A stretch of 64,000 nt of DNA, taken from Branchiostoma floridae (taxonomy: Eukaryota; Chordata; Leptocardii; Amphioxiformes; Branchiostomatidae). The DNA lies in assembly GCF_000003815.2 (NCBI RefSeq), contig NC_049996.1:10343545-10407544 (forward strand). Direction: 5' to 3'. The stretch's first letter is position 1, and every line of letters starts with the position of its first letter. Both the position numbers and the translations under genes were made by a program. Below the pieces are notes generated by a model. That model did no database searches. It worked only from the letters and a program-made list of their open reading frames with translations, and was not told where the DNA came from. Below, in pieces: positions 26,312 through 36,287 of the stretch.

Positions 26312-26396
26312 CTTCGGAGAGCTCTAGTTCCAATTCCGCTAGCTTGGCCCTGATCTCCAAGGGTAGAGATGATGTGTTGACTGCTGCCTGTGACAT
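26312..26396 (-). CDS. DIP2: DIP2 exon 1 (N-terminus, DMAP1-binding region)
   Basis: This is the first coding exon of a disco-interacting protein 2 orthologue. It encodes 28 residues plus one base and contains LPLEIRAKLAELELELSEG, the hallmark start of DIP2 proteins. The chosen ATG (26396-26394) gives a 29-residue lead close to the length I recall for vertebrate DIP2; an in-frame ATG at 26450 would add 18 residues and cannot be excluded. The exon ends GAAG|GTAGGG at 26312/26311, phase 1, and joins exon 2 to make Gly29 followed by DITQKG, exactly the family order. Known for the family: an N-terminal DMAP1-binding domain followed by two adenylate-forming (acyl-CoA synthetase-like) domains, with a reported role in diacylglycerol balance and in neuronal development. 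Only the N-terminal part lies in this window. Recognition is by motif, not by search. Confidence 0.9.
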
Positions 26397-26483
26397 CGTG
26401 ATACTAAATTGTTCGTTGGAAGAAGGAAATAGAGAAGGATATGACGACAAAGTCCTCCGAATGCATTATTATGGTGGGCAGGA

Positions 26484-26525
26484 AGGCGCCATATTGGATT
26501 TTCCACCACACCTTTGATCACGTGA
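26484..26525 (-). promoter_or_regulatory. Candidate DIP2 proximal promoter motifs (CCAAT, YY1-like, CACGTG)
   Basis: About 90-130 bp upstream of the chosen DIP2 start, read on the minus strand, there is a TCACGTGA palindrome (E-box core CACGTG, 26518-26525), then CCAAT (26498-26494) running into AATATGGCGCC, which resembles a YY1 element. Motifs of this kind are common in TATA-less promoters of widely expressed genes. Position and clustering support the call; no transcript start can be seen from sequence alone. Confidence 0.35.
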
Positions 26526-26888
26526 CATGGCTTTCCCATCATGCCCCTAGCGGGACGCAACAGGTGGCAGCCGTCGGCGCGCAGATCAAAACTTTCCCAA
26601 ACTTTCCAACAAACTTCCAGAAATGACAAAATTCGGTAGAAAGCCACAGATTGAAAAATACGCAAGTTGAACTATCCATATGTGGCTATAATCTAGACTA
26701 ACAGACTAAAAATAAGATTTTCGTAGCCTCCATCAGGGTTTCCTAAGAGGCCATGGAATTTGAGCCAAACAGGCTGAATGATTGGCAAGGAACTGAGCCC
26801 ACGGCAGGGTAACATTTCTTCTTGAAGTCGCAAACTGTTGTCTATGGCCGGCTAAATCTTCTGGTATGTTACTATCTCCCTGATAACA

Positions 26889-27051
26889 TAGCCTCCATAG
26901 CAGGCTCTCTGGGCCTTTTTTTCTTCTCGTCTTTTTGGACATACGGGCCAGCAGTACAAGCGATCCAGTACAAAAAGAAATGGCAAGCAAAAGTTAGTGT
27001 ATTGTGAGCAGTGAGCCAAAAAAAGGCCCAGAGAGCCTGCTATGGAGGCTA
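26889..27051. mobile_element. 163-bp foldback MITE, TAGCCTCC ends
   Basis: TAGCCTCCATAGCAGGCTCT followed by CTGGGCCTTTTTTT (26889-26922) is mirrored perfectly at 27018-27051, giving inverted repeats of about 34 bp. The flanks CTGATAACA and TTGAAAACA agree at 7 of 9 positions, a decayed target duplication. No coding capacity. Confidence 0.8.
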
Positions 27052-29250
27052 TTGAAAACAGAAATATTGTAATCGGTCATTTGTTTGTTTGTAGTGGTGT
27101 GTGCCCACAATTCCACAATTGGAATTTAAATGCTATGAACGTCGAAACCATTGAAGATTAGATCAAAGGTACCAGAATTGTCCCAGAAAGATTGCAGTAC
27201 TAGTAATCTGAGTTAGCGCGAGCCCAGAGTAGGGGAAATGCAGTTCATCAGAATCCCGGATGCATACATGTACTCGTACTATTTGTCGATTTCTATTATA
27301 TTGTATTCCCAACAAGCTATGGAATCCGGTATAAGAAGTGACCAAGATTTAAGAGTACAATGAATATTTGTAATATGATATATGGCAACAAGACCAAAGG
27401 TGTGTTATTACGGTAGTGGTGAGCTACAACCACTGAGATGTGTATCTAAACTGGTGTTTTCCTCTCAGTCTCACTATCAACAAGCCGTGACACTTCCCCT
27501 GTACAAGTCCTGATCCTGTTATTGTAACCTCGCTTATCAGCCGAGTTTCCGGGCTTCACTACATAAACATTTCTGCGGCCGGTGCCCTTGTTGTTGGGAC
27601 CAGGGTACCAGGCTTGTGCAGTAGTGCTCGCCTTAGCAAGGTTACGACTACCTATCTATTACAGGTAAGCACACAGAAAATGGGTCACACAAAGTATCTC
27701 TTTCTAGATGATTCGTTCCTTTTCTAAACTTACTGATAGATGTGGAGATTTTTCTACCATACAGAATAGATATGAAATAACGGAGTATCATATAGAAAAT
27801 GTATAAAGATATTCCAGAAATTCAAAGAAAGGCATATTTTGAGAAAATTCACCCTCTATTTTTTTGCAGCTAAAGCAATGTCCTCAGCTGAAAGTACATT
27901 CGTACAGCAACACTGTGTATCCGTGAGAGGGAGGTCATCTAGCGGTTGAAGTGCGCACGACATGAACACGGACGGAGCCTGGCATATGCCATGAAGTCGG
28001 GAAACGAAAATGGATACTAGTGTTGGCCATGTCGATGAGTGTGGTGGGTTCTTTTACTACGTGTTGCAGTTGTAACCGACGGCTAAATTTCCTCTTCTTA
28101 AGCCTCCAACCCCTACATGTAGCGTGCCAATAGTGGTTCAAACTGGCTGCAGCTGAGCCTCAACCCAGACCCTGTGGCACACTGTCACGATGATAAAGGG
28201 TTGGTAACCGGTATCAAGTACTCTACCGTGTCGGTGTAAATGAACGACTGGATCCGCCACACGATTTTGTACTTATCGTTGATTCTTCAGGGAAAAAAAA
28301 AATTCCACGGGGCATTTTTTGTACAACACATCCCAGACTGTTCCAAGTATTTCTGCAATTCACTGCCGTGCATGTAAACCTGTAGTACGATGAGACTGAC
28401 CAGGCCCTCATAAGTTTCAATCCTTTGTGTAAATGTGCCGAGCTGCCACGCCCGCCAGAGAAGATCTCCATCGCCACCTCTGATGCCTGGAATCACTCAC
28501 ACATTGGTGAGAGGTGACCGTCAAGTTCAAACACGGTTACGTTGGGGGAAAGAACATCGCAAAAGACTCCACTGCGGGACCCTGGTCGGTGCAGTCCTGT
28601 AGGTCAGTCGCTGAAAAAACGAAAGTAATCTAAATGTGGTGCTTTAAGCGTCAACGAAATTCTTGGCAATTTGTGACTCAGTGATAAAGTTCATTTTCTA
28701 TTCACAAATACTTCAGGACTCAGTCGACTTTGTTCTCCAAGCAGATATTTTAATAGTACCTGTCTCATTTTCCCAACAGGAAAAGGGTAAAGAATGTCGT
28801 GAACGGTTTGTGGACTAGTCCGTTTCCTATTCACCAGTATGTCAGGACTCCACTTTGATTTCCTGGTCTTCAAGCAGACGTGAGTTAAGATCGTTACATT
28901 CTTCGTTATATGGCCTGCCTCCTTTCCCACCCGGAAGAAGACAGACAATGTTACGATCTTGTCCCTCACTCTCACGGAATTCGGGTTACAAAATACCCCC
29001 GCAGAGGCAAGGATCCAAATTCTAGCTCGTCGTGTCCCACAAAGATGACCATTGGCCTTCAACTCTGACCTGTGAGTCTGTGCCGGTGGCCTAGTTCCGT
29101 CTGCGCCAAGTTTAACGGAGACAGTAACGTGCCATGAAATTTACCGTCCGAGGCCAGCTTGTGATGGCACGGGTCGTATTATCTCCTCACTCCTGCGGTC
29201 AGTGACCCCACATAGCCAGTGTAACCCACATGACCTCTGATAGCCGAGAA
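27052..29250. other. Intergenic DNA, no supported gene
   Basis: I see no recognisable gene. A possible decayed inverted repeat with GTAACCT-type ends lies at about 27516-27649 (weak pairing). At 28688-28900 there is a diverged tandem duplication (shared TTTCTATTCAC / TTTCCTATTCAC and CTTCAAGCAGA blocks); a minus-strand open frame of 123 codons across it repeats a segment ending FVNRK / LVNRK, but has no known motif. Confidence 0.5.
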
Positions 29251-29562
29251 GAGGAGTGGGTACCGGACCGGTACAGAAAATTCAGGTACAGGTACGTTCC
29301 AGGCAGGTACAGGTCCGGACCCGAACCTGGACCTAATTATCTGTGAAAACTTAATAGGCAATGCTAGAAACAATAGTCCATTTCGCTGCAAAGGATTCTG
29401 TTTGTCGAAGTATCCGACGTCCATTGGCATTTTAAAAATCTATTTCCATGTTAACAACTCATTTTCGAATCGGTCTAACATCCGGTCTACTGATTTTTTT
29501 TCAGGTCCGTTTTTTTTCCCGATCGGTCCAACAAGAAAAGGTTGTGCCGGTATCCACCCCTA
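29251..29562. mobile_element. 312-bp hAT-like non-autonomous element
   Basis: The start GAGGAGTGGGTACCGG pairs with the end CCGGTATCCACCCCTA at 13 of 16 positions. The flanks GCCGAGAA (29243-29250) and GTCGAGAA (29563-29570) agree at 7 of 8 positions, fitting a hAT 8-bp duplication. The inside carries CAGGTCCGGAC-type motifs like the subterminal repeats of the 5944-6986 element, so the two are probably relatives. Confidence 0.7.
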
Positions 29563-29626
29563 GTCGAGAATGTTTCTTTGAAAATGGGGCAAACTCACTA
29601 GAAATTGGCCATACTCACTAGCCACC

Positions 29627-29659
29627 GTTGCTAAGTAACCGTTTCATCGCCCGACCAAT
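29627..29659 (+). promoter_or_regulatory. RFX X-box-like site plus CCAAT box
   Basis: GTTGCTAAGTAAC (29627-29639) fits the RFX consensus RYYNYY-N-RRNRAC, and CCAAT follows at 29655-29659. They lie about 270-300 bp upstream of the TATA box at 29925, as expected of a proximal promoter. Motif evidence only. Confidence 0.35.
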
Positions 29660-29924
29660 GAGCGAACGCGATTGCTTCTGGAGGCTTAAAAGACAAGCTT
29701 CTCATCACCTTTAGCAAACTTGCTGATTGGAACCATGGACGCGGAGGTACCAGGCGGTTTTGGAATAGTTCCAGCAGAGTTGTGCCTCGTGTCGTTCTGT
29801 GACTCTTTCCGGGACACCACAACATTGGCTGGGAGTCACCTCTCCACGGATCGGAATTCCCGTCTGTCCTGTCCTGATCATGATTTAGTGGATGCCGTCC
29901 AGGCCTTGAGCGGGAGCGACCTGC

Positions 29925-30058
29925 TATAAAGCATCAGGCGCTCCGAGCGCGGCTACACACCGACCTACCCGGCCTACTTTTTATCTCCCCGGACAGCCTA
30001 CAGGGGCGAAGGGAAACCTCGCGCCAAACCGCAAATAAAGCTGTAGCAAAAGATCAAG
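29925..30058 (+). promoter_or_regulatory. Candidate TATA promoter and orphan first exon
   Basis: TATAAA at 29925-29930 sits in GC-rich sequence. About 30 bp downstream begins a segment of about 100 bp that ends in a consensus donor, AAG|GTAAGTTT (exon end 30058). This is the layout of a noncoding first exon on the plus strand. The next supported plus-strand acceptor is at 52948 (gene A), so it could be a distant first exon of gene A or belong to a gene I cannot see; both are inference. Confidence 0.3.
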
Positions 30059-30181
30059 GTAAGTTTGGGATCTCCTTACAGCGTGTTTATTTAGGACTTA
30101 TCTCATGATAGCCAAGAACTGTAAGTAACAAACTTGAAACCCTGTGGACGGCGGGTGGCGGAAGTAAGATCCGAATATCAC

Positions 30182-30304
30182 TAGCCTGGTATCCAGCCGT
30201 GATATAGCTCCCGAGTCTCTTCTCTCCTCTTCGAAATTACGTAATTGCGAAGAGGAGAAAAGAGACCCGGGAGCAATATCATATTACAGCTGGATTCCAG
30301 GCTA
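30182..30304. mobile_element. 123-bp near-perfect foldback MITE (TAGCCTGG family)
   Basis: The two halves are reverse complements almost throughout: TAGCCTGGTATCCAG at the start, CTGGATTCCAGGCTA at the end, and CTCTTCG / CGAAGAG around the centre. AATATCAC flanks both sides (30174-30181, 30305-30312), a perfect 8-bp duplication. The TAG...CTA ends and the 8-bp duplication fit hAT. Confidence 0.88.
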
Positions 30305-30993
30305 AATATCACTTTAAGTGTCATTCTGCGGGAAATATTAAAGTCTACCGACACCGCACTGGCAGAGCTGAGGAAGGTGAAAGTCGTTCTGCGGTTTGAT
30401 CGTATCACGATAGCCACACTTTTACTACAGACATGGTCAAGGATGACACTTAAGTCAATGTCAAGGCAGCGTAGACAGTCGACAGTCGACAGAGTATGCG
30501 GAGGACATCCCAAAGTCACCATCAGTAGCAGGCGACGATATTGCAACCAACGTGTACTTGTAACACTGAACCTAATCGTGGAAATGATTTGTCGTGTGGT
30601 ACATATCGTATCGTGTAGTCCAAGAATAAACCAGTTCCGGTTATCATACTTTTGGCATGAAGAGTCAACTTAGATATAGGAAGTGGCAATTTAGGCAGAT
30701 GGGTCATACCGTAAGTTACTTTCTACATAGGGCACCACGAAATGAAGGGCCGTATGAAGGTTTCATTTCGGAATCAGATACAGAGATGGCAGAGATTTAG
30801 ACTCCACTGTCTAGGAGGCTGTTGAACAAGATGACACACGTTACGTCTTACAGAAGAGAAACGACTACGGGTACACCTCTAGCACTGTCCATGGTAAAAT
30901 ACTACGCCACTTACGCCCTGCAGTCAAAGTCAGTAGTACAATTTTATTCTCCCATAGCTTAGGAAACCATTCTCGTTATCACTTGTTGCTCTG

Positions 30994-31007
30994 GTTGTCA
31001 TGGCAAC
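30994..31007. promoter_or_regulatory. Canonical palindromic RFX X-box
   Basis: GTTGTCATGGCAAC is the classical two-half-site X-box bound by RFX factors, which in animals often mark ciliary genes. No gene start is recognisable next to it, so its role is unknown. Confidence 0.4.
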
Positions 31008-31639
31008 AAGATATGGAATGATGTCATCTGTAGTACTGTATATTCAAAGAAATGGTGGAAACTGACCGGGTAGGTAACTTTTGCCTACATCTACCAGTTT
31101 CTGTTGAAGCACTCTCCATGCTTTTTACTCATAATATAGACATGCGGCATATATTCAAATCGCGTTAAAACACCAAAGACACACTAAACGGTAGATTCAA
31201 ACGCTGCAAGTTCTTGTCAATGTTTTGTTTTGTTTCTGAAATAGCAGCACTAGGAAGACAAACAACCGCATCCCTGTACCGAAAGTCTGGAACGTATTTC
31301 GGGTTAATATCAGCCCACATTTCCAGCACAGATAAGGTGTATCTGTCGTAGTGAGAGTCTGGGACGTCTGCCAGGACCCGTGCGTGACACTGTCAAGCCG
31401 CGGATAGCACAACTCCACCGGGTTACAATTATGGTGTGGGACCTGTACGTATACATACGCACGGAAGGAAAGAATGAAAGTCTTACACGCACGAAAAGCG
31501 ACCCTTCTCTCCCTGAGTCTCAGGCATAATTGGGACCCGAATAAAACGAGGGTCTGCCCAACGTGAGTTTACGTAATGTAGGATGTAGATGCATTCACGT
31601 GCGTGTATTTCATCGCGCTGCGATAACGTCTCCTCAGGA

Positions 31640-31900
31640 AGCTGTCTGATTGGCCAGTATTGTGTTGATTGAGTAAAAGTGGGAGGATTAGGAGGGCATA
31701 TGCAGACATTCCCGTGTTAGACTTGGTTAGACCCTTGCTATTTGTTGCTCCTATATATGTCCTACTTTGTGTTATCATCTCCATGAAAAATGAAGACATT
31801 GTGTGTCTATGTGTATGTCTGTCTGTTTGTGTTTCCCGATTTTTTGTAATCAGCATAGCCTCTTGATGGATTACGATGGTATTTGGTATATAGGTATGTG
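31640..31900. repeat. Interspersed repeat with GT-rich core, copy 1
   Basis: A segment with TTATCATCTCCATGAAAAAT followed by a TGTGTGTCT-rich run resembles 47740-47920, where TTACCTCAATGAAAATTGAG precedes a GTGTGTGTG run. Shared order and spacing suggest one repeat family with a small hairpin before a GT tract. Confidence 0.55.
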
Positions 31901-34736
31901 TTGGGAAGACGAAGGTCACGGTCGATTCTGGGCCACCTAGTATGTGACATTGATGACTGCAGCAGAACATCCTTCTTTTGTATCTTTTGACCTGGACATG
32001 CTATGGATTTGATTAGATCAGGTAGCCTGTGATGTAAGGAAAAAGTGATGTGTATTTGGGCCGCCTAGAAACTTGCTCTGTGAATTGAATTTCAGGATTT
32101 TAGGGGTTTACCGTAGATCTAGATCACTGTTATTACGGTTCACTTGAGGTAATTGAATGTATAGAGTGGGTCATCAATGAAAGTGCAACAGACAGTGGGA
32201 GTGAGGCGGTCTTGATATGCGATATGTGACTTGACATGCCAAACGTGTTGTACATTTGTACGGTCTAAATTTAGACTAGTATAAACTTTGAAGAATAAAT
32301 AACTTCTAACATTCGATTAAGGGAAACAGCTTAAATATACGAGTGTAACTTTGTAACAGAAGTCGCCATGTCAAATTTCAAGATGTGAATACATTGGGAT
32401 CTTTTCCAAAATGTTCATGCCTCGAGGGGGATGTTTCTAATCTGCACTCCCAGAAGTACTATAACAAATTGTCAGCTATAATACAAATCCCATTTGCAGT
32501 AAGAAAAGAAGCAAAGATTGTGATAAGAAGATCAAGACCGATTCAAAGTAGCCTTGTCCCAAGTTAGTTCATTGTGAAAGCTTGTATACTAGAAATCTAG
32601 TATCTAATTATGTGTACATCGTGTCGTTGATGCATTTCGAGATTGATTCCATTAAACTTAATCTGGTTGTTAGTTTCGTGACTGCAATACTACCCAGGTG
32701 CCACAGAAGTAGTCGTCCTCAACGGAGATCAAGCTCATCTGTGCTCCAGTTCTCTGGTTCGAGTCAAAACTCAAGGTCAGCGAGCCACAAGTTGACTGTA
32801 GTTCAGCGGCCTTTCGACAGGGGGCGCGCACGCCTTATTAAAAACTCGTATTTCACACAAGGTCAAGGTCATGTGTTTCTTCTGTTTGCGTTCCTAGTTT
32901 ACATTCCGTTCGTCGCTTTTGCCAGTAAACTCTGGCCCGGAAGGTAAAATAAGATCATAAAGGTTTGGGATACGGTCATAAGATCAACTAGAAAGGCCGA
33001 CATTTGCTTGGGTGCAAATACAGCATATTTCAGCCATACCCATTCCCACGCAACATTGGACTGTTCCAAGTCACCCCTGCGCAAAAATGCAATATTTTAA
33101 TGTAAGTTATCCCCAAAAGAGAACTAATATTGTGAATTGATTCCATGTCAAAACAGAGCTTGCCCAATATGCCCTGGGCCCATATGGAAGAATATAATCT
33201 TCCACAGGAGCGCCTATGCACAACTGATTGGTTTTTAGAATTGCGGCAGCTCCTATTTTTCCGAGAGTGAAAAAAAACGCATCTTCCATTCAGAAGATAT
33301 TCGTCATGAAATTACATGACGCCATTCAACAATGTCCACTTCGATAACTAGGTCTAAGTACCGTCATAATCTCCTTGTGATGTGGGTACATTTATTATTG
33401 CAGTGAACTTTTTTTTAAGCAAGTAGGGCATACGTTTTAGTAATTGTCAGGTGCAGGTACTGTGTAGTAAGAGTGTTGTTGTTTTTTTCAAGCTAAAAAC
33501 TTCAATCTTCTTCTTGTTTTGTATGAGCCATTACATAAACGGAGACGTCTCGAAATTTTACAAGAATTTTACCACTCTGTCGCTTCATTTCTTATTTGAA
33601 AGATCCCAGGACCAACAAGTTAATTTGATTTTGCTTTATCTATATCTTTCATTTTCCTTCGCATTCTTTGTTAAGTATATGCCCCTGCATACCACTGTTA
33701 AATTGTTTTACTTTGTAGTATGCAATCAGCCATCGGACGTAATCTTGTCTGAGTGTTATAATTTCCTGCTCGTAGCGTGCGAGACCTGGAGGATAGGTGT
33801 TTCTACTTTGTTTGGGGGTTTCTTTTCGGAGGTCAGTGGTGATACTCTGGTACTGAGAGTGTTTTATTGGGCTCAAACTCTGGCAGTTTAAAGTTACAAT
33901 TTGAATGTACAAAGTTTACGTCAAAAAAGAACAACAACAACACTAGAAGTACCTACATTTGTTCGGGAAAAAATACATGCATTCTCGCCACTGTCAAACT
34001 TACGTATCAAAACTAAACGCAAGCCGTCCAATTTTCCCTGTCCAAATCTGCCGAAAATGATTGATAGTGCCATGCGGAATGTTGGTAAATTCATCGACAC
34101 TAACGTTCAATGCACGCGTACCGTCCGCTACCGCTCAAATGACCCTGTCTGAACTCCAAATCCTCGCAAACTACAATTTCAAACCCGGCACAGGGTACCA
34201 TATGGCCAATGTAAGGCTGTAATATGCATCTGTTTGTGTATATACGGGATTGCAAGGCCCCGCTTATGAATATTAACTAGCATTCGCCTTTCTCGTCGCT
34301 GATTGGCTGGCGTCCATAAAGTAATTATCTCTCGCTCTCCCCAGACTGCTGGCACCTGGCACGTGTGGGCTCTGGGGTCACTTGAGTTCACGACAGGAAG
34401 CCGAAAGAAAACCAATTTCCCCTCAGAAAAGCGCTGAAATTAAGCATTTTAAAGTAGTTTATGCCCAAAATTTTACTTGGGTCATTTTACCAACTATCTA
34501 ATGCCTATCTACACCAAATTTAAGGTCATTCCATTGTAATTCAAGGGAACAGGGGGCCACAATAAACCGTTTTGGTCAAAACATGACCTTTAAACTTCAA
34601 TAAAATCATTTTAGAGGCAGATATGAAGAAAATGAGAAAAAAGCACCTCGATATTGACCCACTCTACCCTTGTGCCAAATTTCAGGTCATTCGGTCACGG
34701 AACGACAGAGATGAATCGCTTTGAAGATTTGACAGG
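31901..34736. other. Intergenic DNA, no supported gene
   Basis: Mostly AT-rich sequence. The longest open frame (33451-33891, plus) encodes a hydrophobic, Phe-rich product typical of translated AT-rich noncoding DNA, with no motif. No element ends were recognised. Confidence 0.5.
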
Positions 34737-34765
34737 AGAAAGAAAGAAAGAAAGAAAGAAAGAAA
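34737..34765. repeat. GAAA microsatellite
   Basis: About seven GAAA units in a row. Confidence 0.9.
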
Positions 34766-35530
34766 CATTACGAATACAATATATTTCACCATACCATATA
34801 TGGTATGGCTGAAATATAAAAACGGTGTTCTTGTAGATGCAGGATTTTATAGATAATGATTGGGTTTTTAACGGACGGAATAAGAAACAGCTTGCGTTCG
34901 GTGATGGGGTGAAACATAGATCTTCAGCCGCAGGTGAAGAGTTGTAAGGTGGGGGTAGGAGTCATGTGAGGTAGCCTAGCCTGGGTACAATCCTCATAGT
35001 TATCACCGGCTCTGTGGTAAGCAATTGTGTATATAGACTTAAGACTCATTAGGACTTTAGATGATGTAGACTATATATACTTTGTCTGACCCTTGCCTCT
35101 TCCCTCATGACCTCAATAAAAAGCGACCTGCAGGCCGATTTGAGCTTTCATGAATAAAGTTCAAACGAACAAGCATGCGGGAAGAGAGATCCAGCATTAG
35201 CTACGCAGTGTGGTACTCGGACGAAGGGTTGTTTGTTTCTTAGGGCCCTGGAGCTAAAGGAGCTTGTTTGTGTTGGTTGCCCTTGGAAACAGTCTGGAAT
35301 CTAGGCTAGTGCAGAGCATCATGTAGGGAGGCGTATGGCCCAATTCTCAAAACTATTGTACATTGTACATTGACAGATTAAATGACAGCAAATTTCGAGA
35401 AAGGAAAATCGTTCATTTCTCCTCTCATGTTGGTAATTGAAGTAATACCCTTTCTAACTAAGGGTTCAATAAGTTGTGGCCTCTACCTCTAAGGTCGTTT
35501 GGGTCGTTTGGTTTGGGTCATAGGAGGGCA

Positions 35531-35567
35531 AAAACGTGTAAAGATTGACTCAATCTTTACACGTTTT
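35531..35567. repeat. 37-bp near-perfect palindrome centred on TGACTCA
   Basis: AAAACGTGTAAAGATTGA and its exact reverse complement are separated by one base, so the centre reads TTGACTCAA, which contains the bZIP/AP-1 site TGACTCA. It may be a foldback remnant; a regulatory role is speculation. Confidence 0.8.
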
Positions 35568-35962
35568 GTGCGACACGTTCAGGAGAATTGTGTGTCCCCT
35601 CTTCGTCATAGGCAGTGATACGGATAGGTGAAGATCATATATGAAAAAAGACCGGCAGAGCCAACTTTCAGACTTACGTCCCGTTTCCCCACCGGGGCCC
35701 GGGCGGGCAGTTTTCGGGATTTAAAAGTATGATATAAAAGACATCAAACTACACAAGACGTAAGGAGAAAAACAGTGAATATTTTAGGGTATATAGAATT
35801 TGTGTACAGTATATCTGTACATATACATTGTCTATCTTTCGTTTCCACAAACAGCCCGGTCGGGCCCCGCTTTGGAAATGTGACGTTAGCCTAACTTGAA
35901 CCCGGAGAAGAATGCTTCTCGCTCTGCATTAAGTCTGTATAAGTCTAGCCCAAGGCCGGATT

Positions 35963-36287
35963 GTACCAAATCCCTCCTTCCTTCGCTCTCCGTCAGGGTT
36001 AAGGTGTGGGGATAATGCCGGGGCCAAAAGGCCAGGGCCCGTGACAGAGAGCGTCTTTAAGATTTTTTTTTTTTTTTTTTTTAAACTCACTTCCTGTGTC
36101 CCATTTACTCTCCTTCTTCTGAGGGCTTCATGGTCTGTCTATCTCCCCTCAGCCTCACGACAACCGACGGACTGACAGGTCGGTATCACCTTGCCCCTAA
36201 CTACACGCAAAGGATGTTGGGATAGTACCAAATCCCTCCTTCCTTCGCTCTCCGTCAGGGTTAAGGTGTGGGGATAATGCCGGGGCC
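35963..36287. repeat. 63-bp direct repeat, two copies 262 bp apart
   Basis: The block beginning GTACCAAATCCCTCCTTCCT and ending GATAATGCCGGGGCC is present at 35963-36025 and, as far as I can see identically, at 36225-36287. A 20-T run (36063-36082) lies between them. Confidence 0.9.
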
